From the NCBI GenBank assembly GCA_902797005.1, contig CADBRE010000051.1:1-5456 (forward strand): a stretch of 5,456 nucleotides of DNA, in the 5' to 3' direction. Under the pieces are notes generated by a model. That model searched no databases, was not told the origin of the DNA, and was given only the letters and a program-made list of their open reading frames with translations. Of the stretch, positions 5,116-5,456 are shown in pieces; within the stretch, counting starts at the first letter, position 1, and every line of letters begins with the position of its first letter. This DNA comes from an uncultured Erysipelotrichaceae bacterium. Its GTDB lineage: Bacteria > Bacillota_I > Bacilli_A > RF39 > UBA660. A program made the position numbers and the translations under genes.

Positions 5116-5456
5116 ATGCTTTATGGAAAAATAAATGAAATGGTAAAAGAGGCGATGAAAAGTCATGATAAGGATACATTAAGTACTTTAAGACTTTTAA
5201 AAAGCGCTGTTGATTTACAAAGAATTAATAATAAACTTGATGAGGTAACAGATGACACCGTTATAGAAGTTGCTTCTCGTCAAGTAAAACAACATAAAGA
5301 AAGTATTGAAGAGTTTAGAAAAGCAGGAAGAGATGATTTGGCTGATGGCTTAGAAAGAGAAATTAAAGTAATAAGTAATTTCTTACCAAAGCAATTATCT
5401 AAAGAAGAATTAGAAGAAGAACTAAATAAAATCTTTGATGAGGTTAAACCTGAAGG
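5116..5456 (+). CDS. yqeY: YqeY / GatB-like domain protein (truncated by window end)
   Basis: The first 113 codons of a protein usually around 150 residues long; the frame is open at the window edge. The YqeY family shares a helical domain with the tail of GatB, the B subunit of the Asp-tRNA(Asn)/Glu-tRNA(Gln) amidotransferase, and is presumed to contact tRNA; its exact role is not established. Seen: an N-terminal helix with KINEMVKEAMKSHDKDTLSTLR (5–26, interrupted by no gaps), a middle block SRQVKQHKESIEEFRKAGR (54–72) and the very characteristic ISNFLPKQLS (86–95) followed by an acidic helix. ATG at 5116 is 7 nt after GGAGG (5104–5108). Close spacing to rpsU and the lack of a promoter in the gap indicate one transcript. 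The C-terminal conserved part cannot be checked. Confidence 0.92.
   Translation, partial: MLYGKINEMVKEAMKSHDKDTLSTLRLLKSAVDLQRINNKLDEVTDDTVIEVASRQVKQHKESIEEFRKAGRDDLADGLEREIKVISNFLPKQLSKEELEEELNKIFDEVKPE

Noticed and set aside
4951..5166. 71-codon minus-strand ORF
   Set aside because: It is the antisense of rpsU and the start of yqeY; the Phe/Ser-rich product simply mirrors Lys/Arg codons.
1..5456. CRISPR arrays, insertion sequences, tRNA or rRNA genes
   Set aside because: Reading both strands I saw no spaced direct repeats, transposase motifs, terminal inverted repeats, or tRNA/rRNA signatures.

Overview
The window is a low-G+C bacterial chromosome fragment (roughly one third G+C by eye). 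The gene set points to a walled Bacillota lineage. A recU–PBP1 (ponA-type) pair, an rpsU–yqeY pair, strong AGGAGG-type ribosome binding sites and sigma-A-like TTGACA/TATAAT promoters are all typical of that phylum. The large class A penicillin-binding protein argues against a wall-less mycoplasma. TGG encodes tryptophan and TGA is used as a stop, so the standard bacterial code fits. Genus or species cannot be named from this sequence; an uncultured Bacilli/Erysipelotrichia-like lineage is a guess.

Layout: (1) 7–1153, plus strand: a divergent PfkB-family sugar/nucleoside kinase whose 3' end overlaps a stand-alone Smr-domain protein by 17 nt. (2) 1155–1182: a bidirectional intrinsic terminator between convergent genes; it lies partly inside the last codons of the PBP gene. 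(3) 4535–1166, minus strand: recU (Holliday junction resolvase) followed by a 942-residue class A PBP, overlapping and probably translationally coupled. (4) 4536–4908: a 373-nt divergent intergenic region. Besides AT-rich recU upstream sequence it holds what looks like a free-standing transcription unit: a consensus promoter, a compact structured RNA of about 140 nt and an intrinsic terminator. A second strong promoter follows for rpsU. (5) 4909–5456, plus strand: rpsU (ribosomal protein S21) and a yqeY/GatB-like gene cut by the window end.

The protein-coding genes are mostly housekeeping: wall synthesis plus recombination on one strand, and ribosome assembly plus a probable tRNA-amidotransferase-related factor on the other. 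The part worth a second look is the RNA unit at about 4697–4836. It has two strong hairpins (7 bp and 14 bp), a Shine-Dalgarno-like G-rich loop and a 13-codon hydrophobic micro-ORF (MMIIVCLLTVFKS) running through the second hairpin. I could not assign it to any RNA family. It could be an sRNA, a leader/attenuator for rpsU–yqeY, or an mRNA for a tiny membrane peptide. Smaller oddities are a G-to-R change in the PfkB anion-hole motif (GARD instead of GAGD), an Asp/Glu exchange at the RecU metal site, and a CxxxC pair in the extracellular tail of the PBP.
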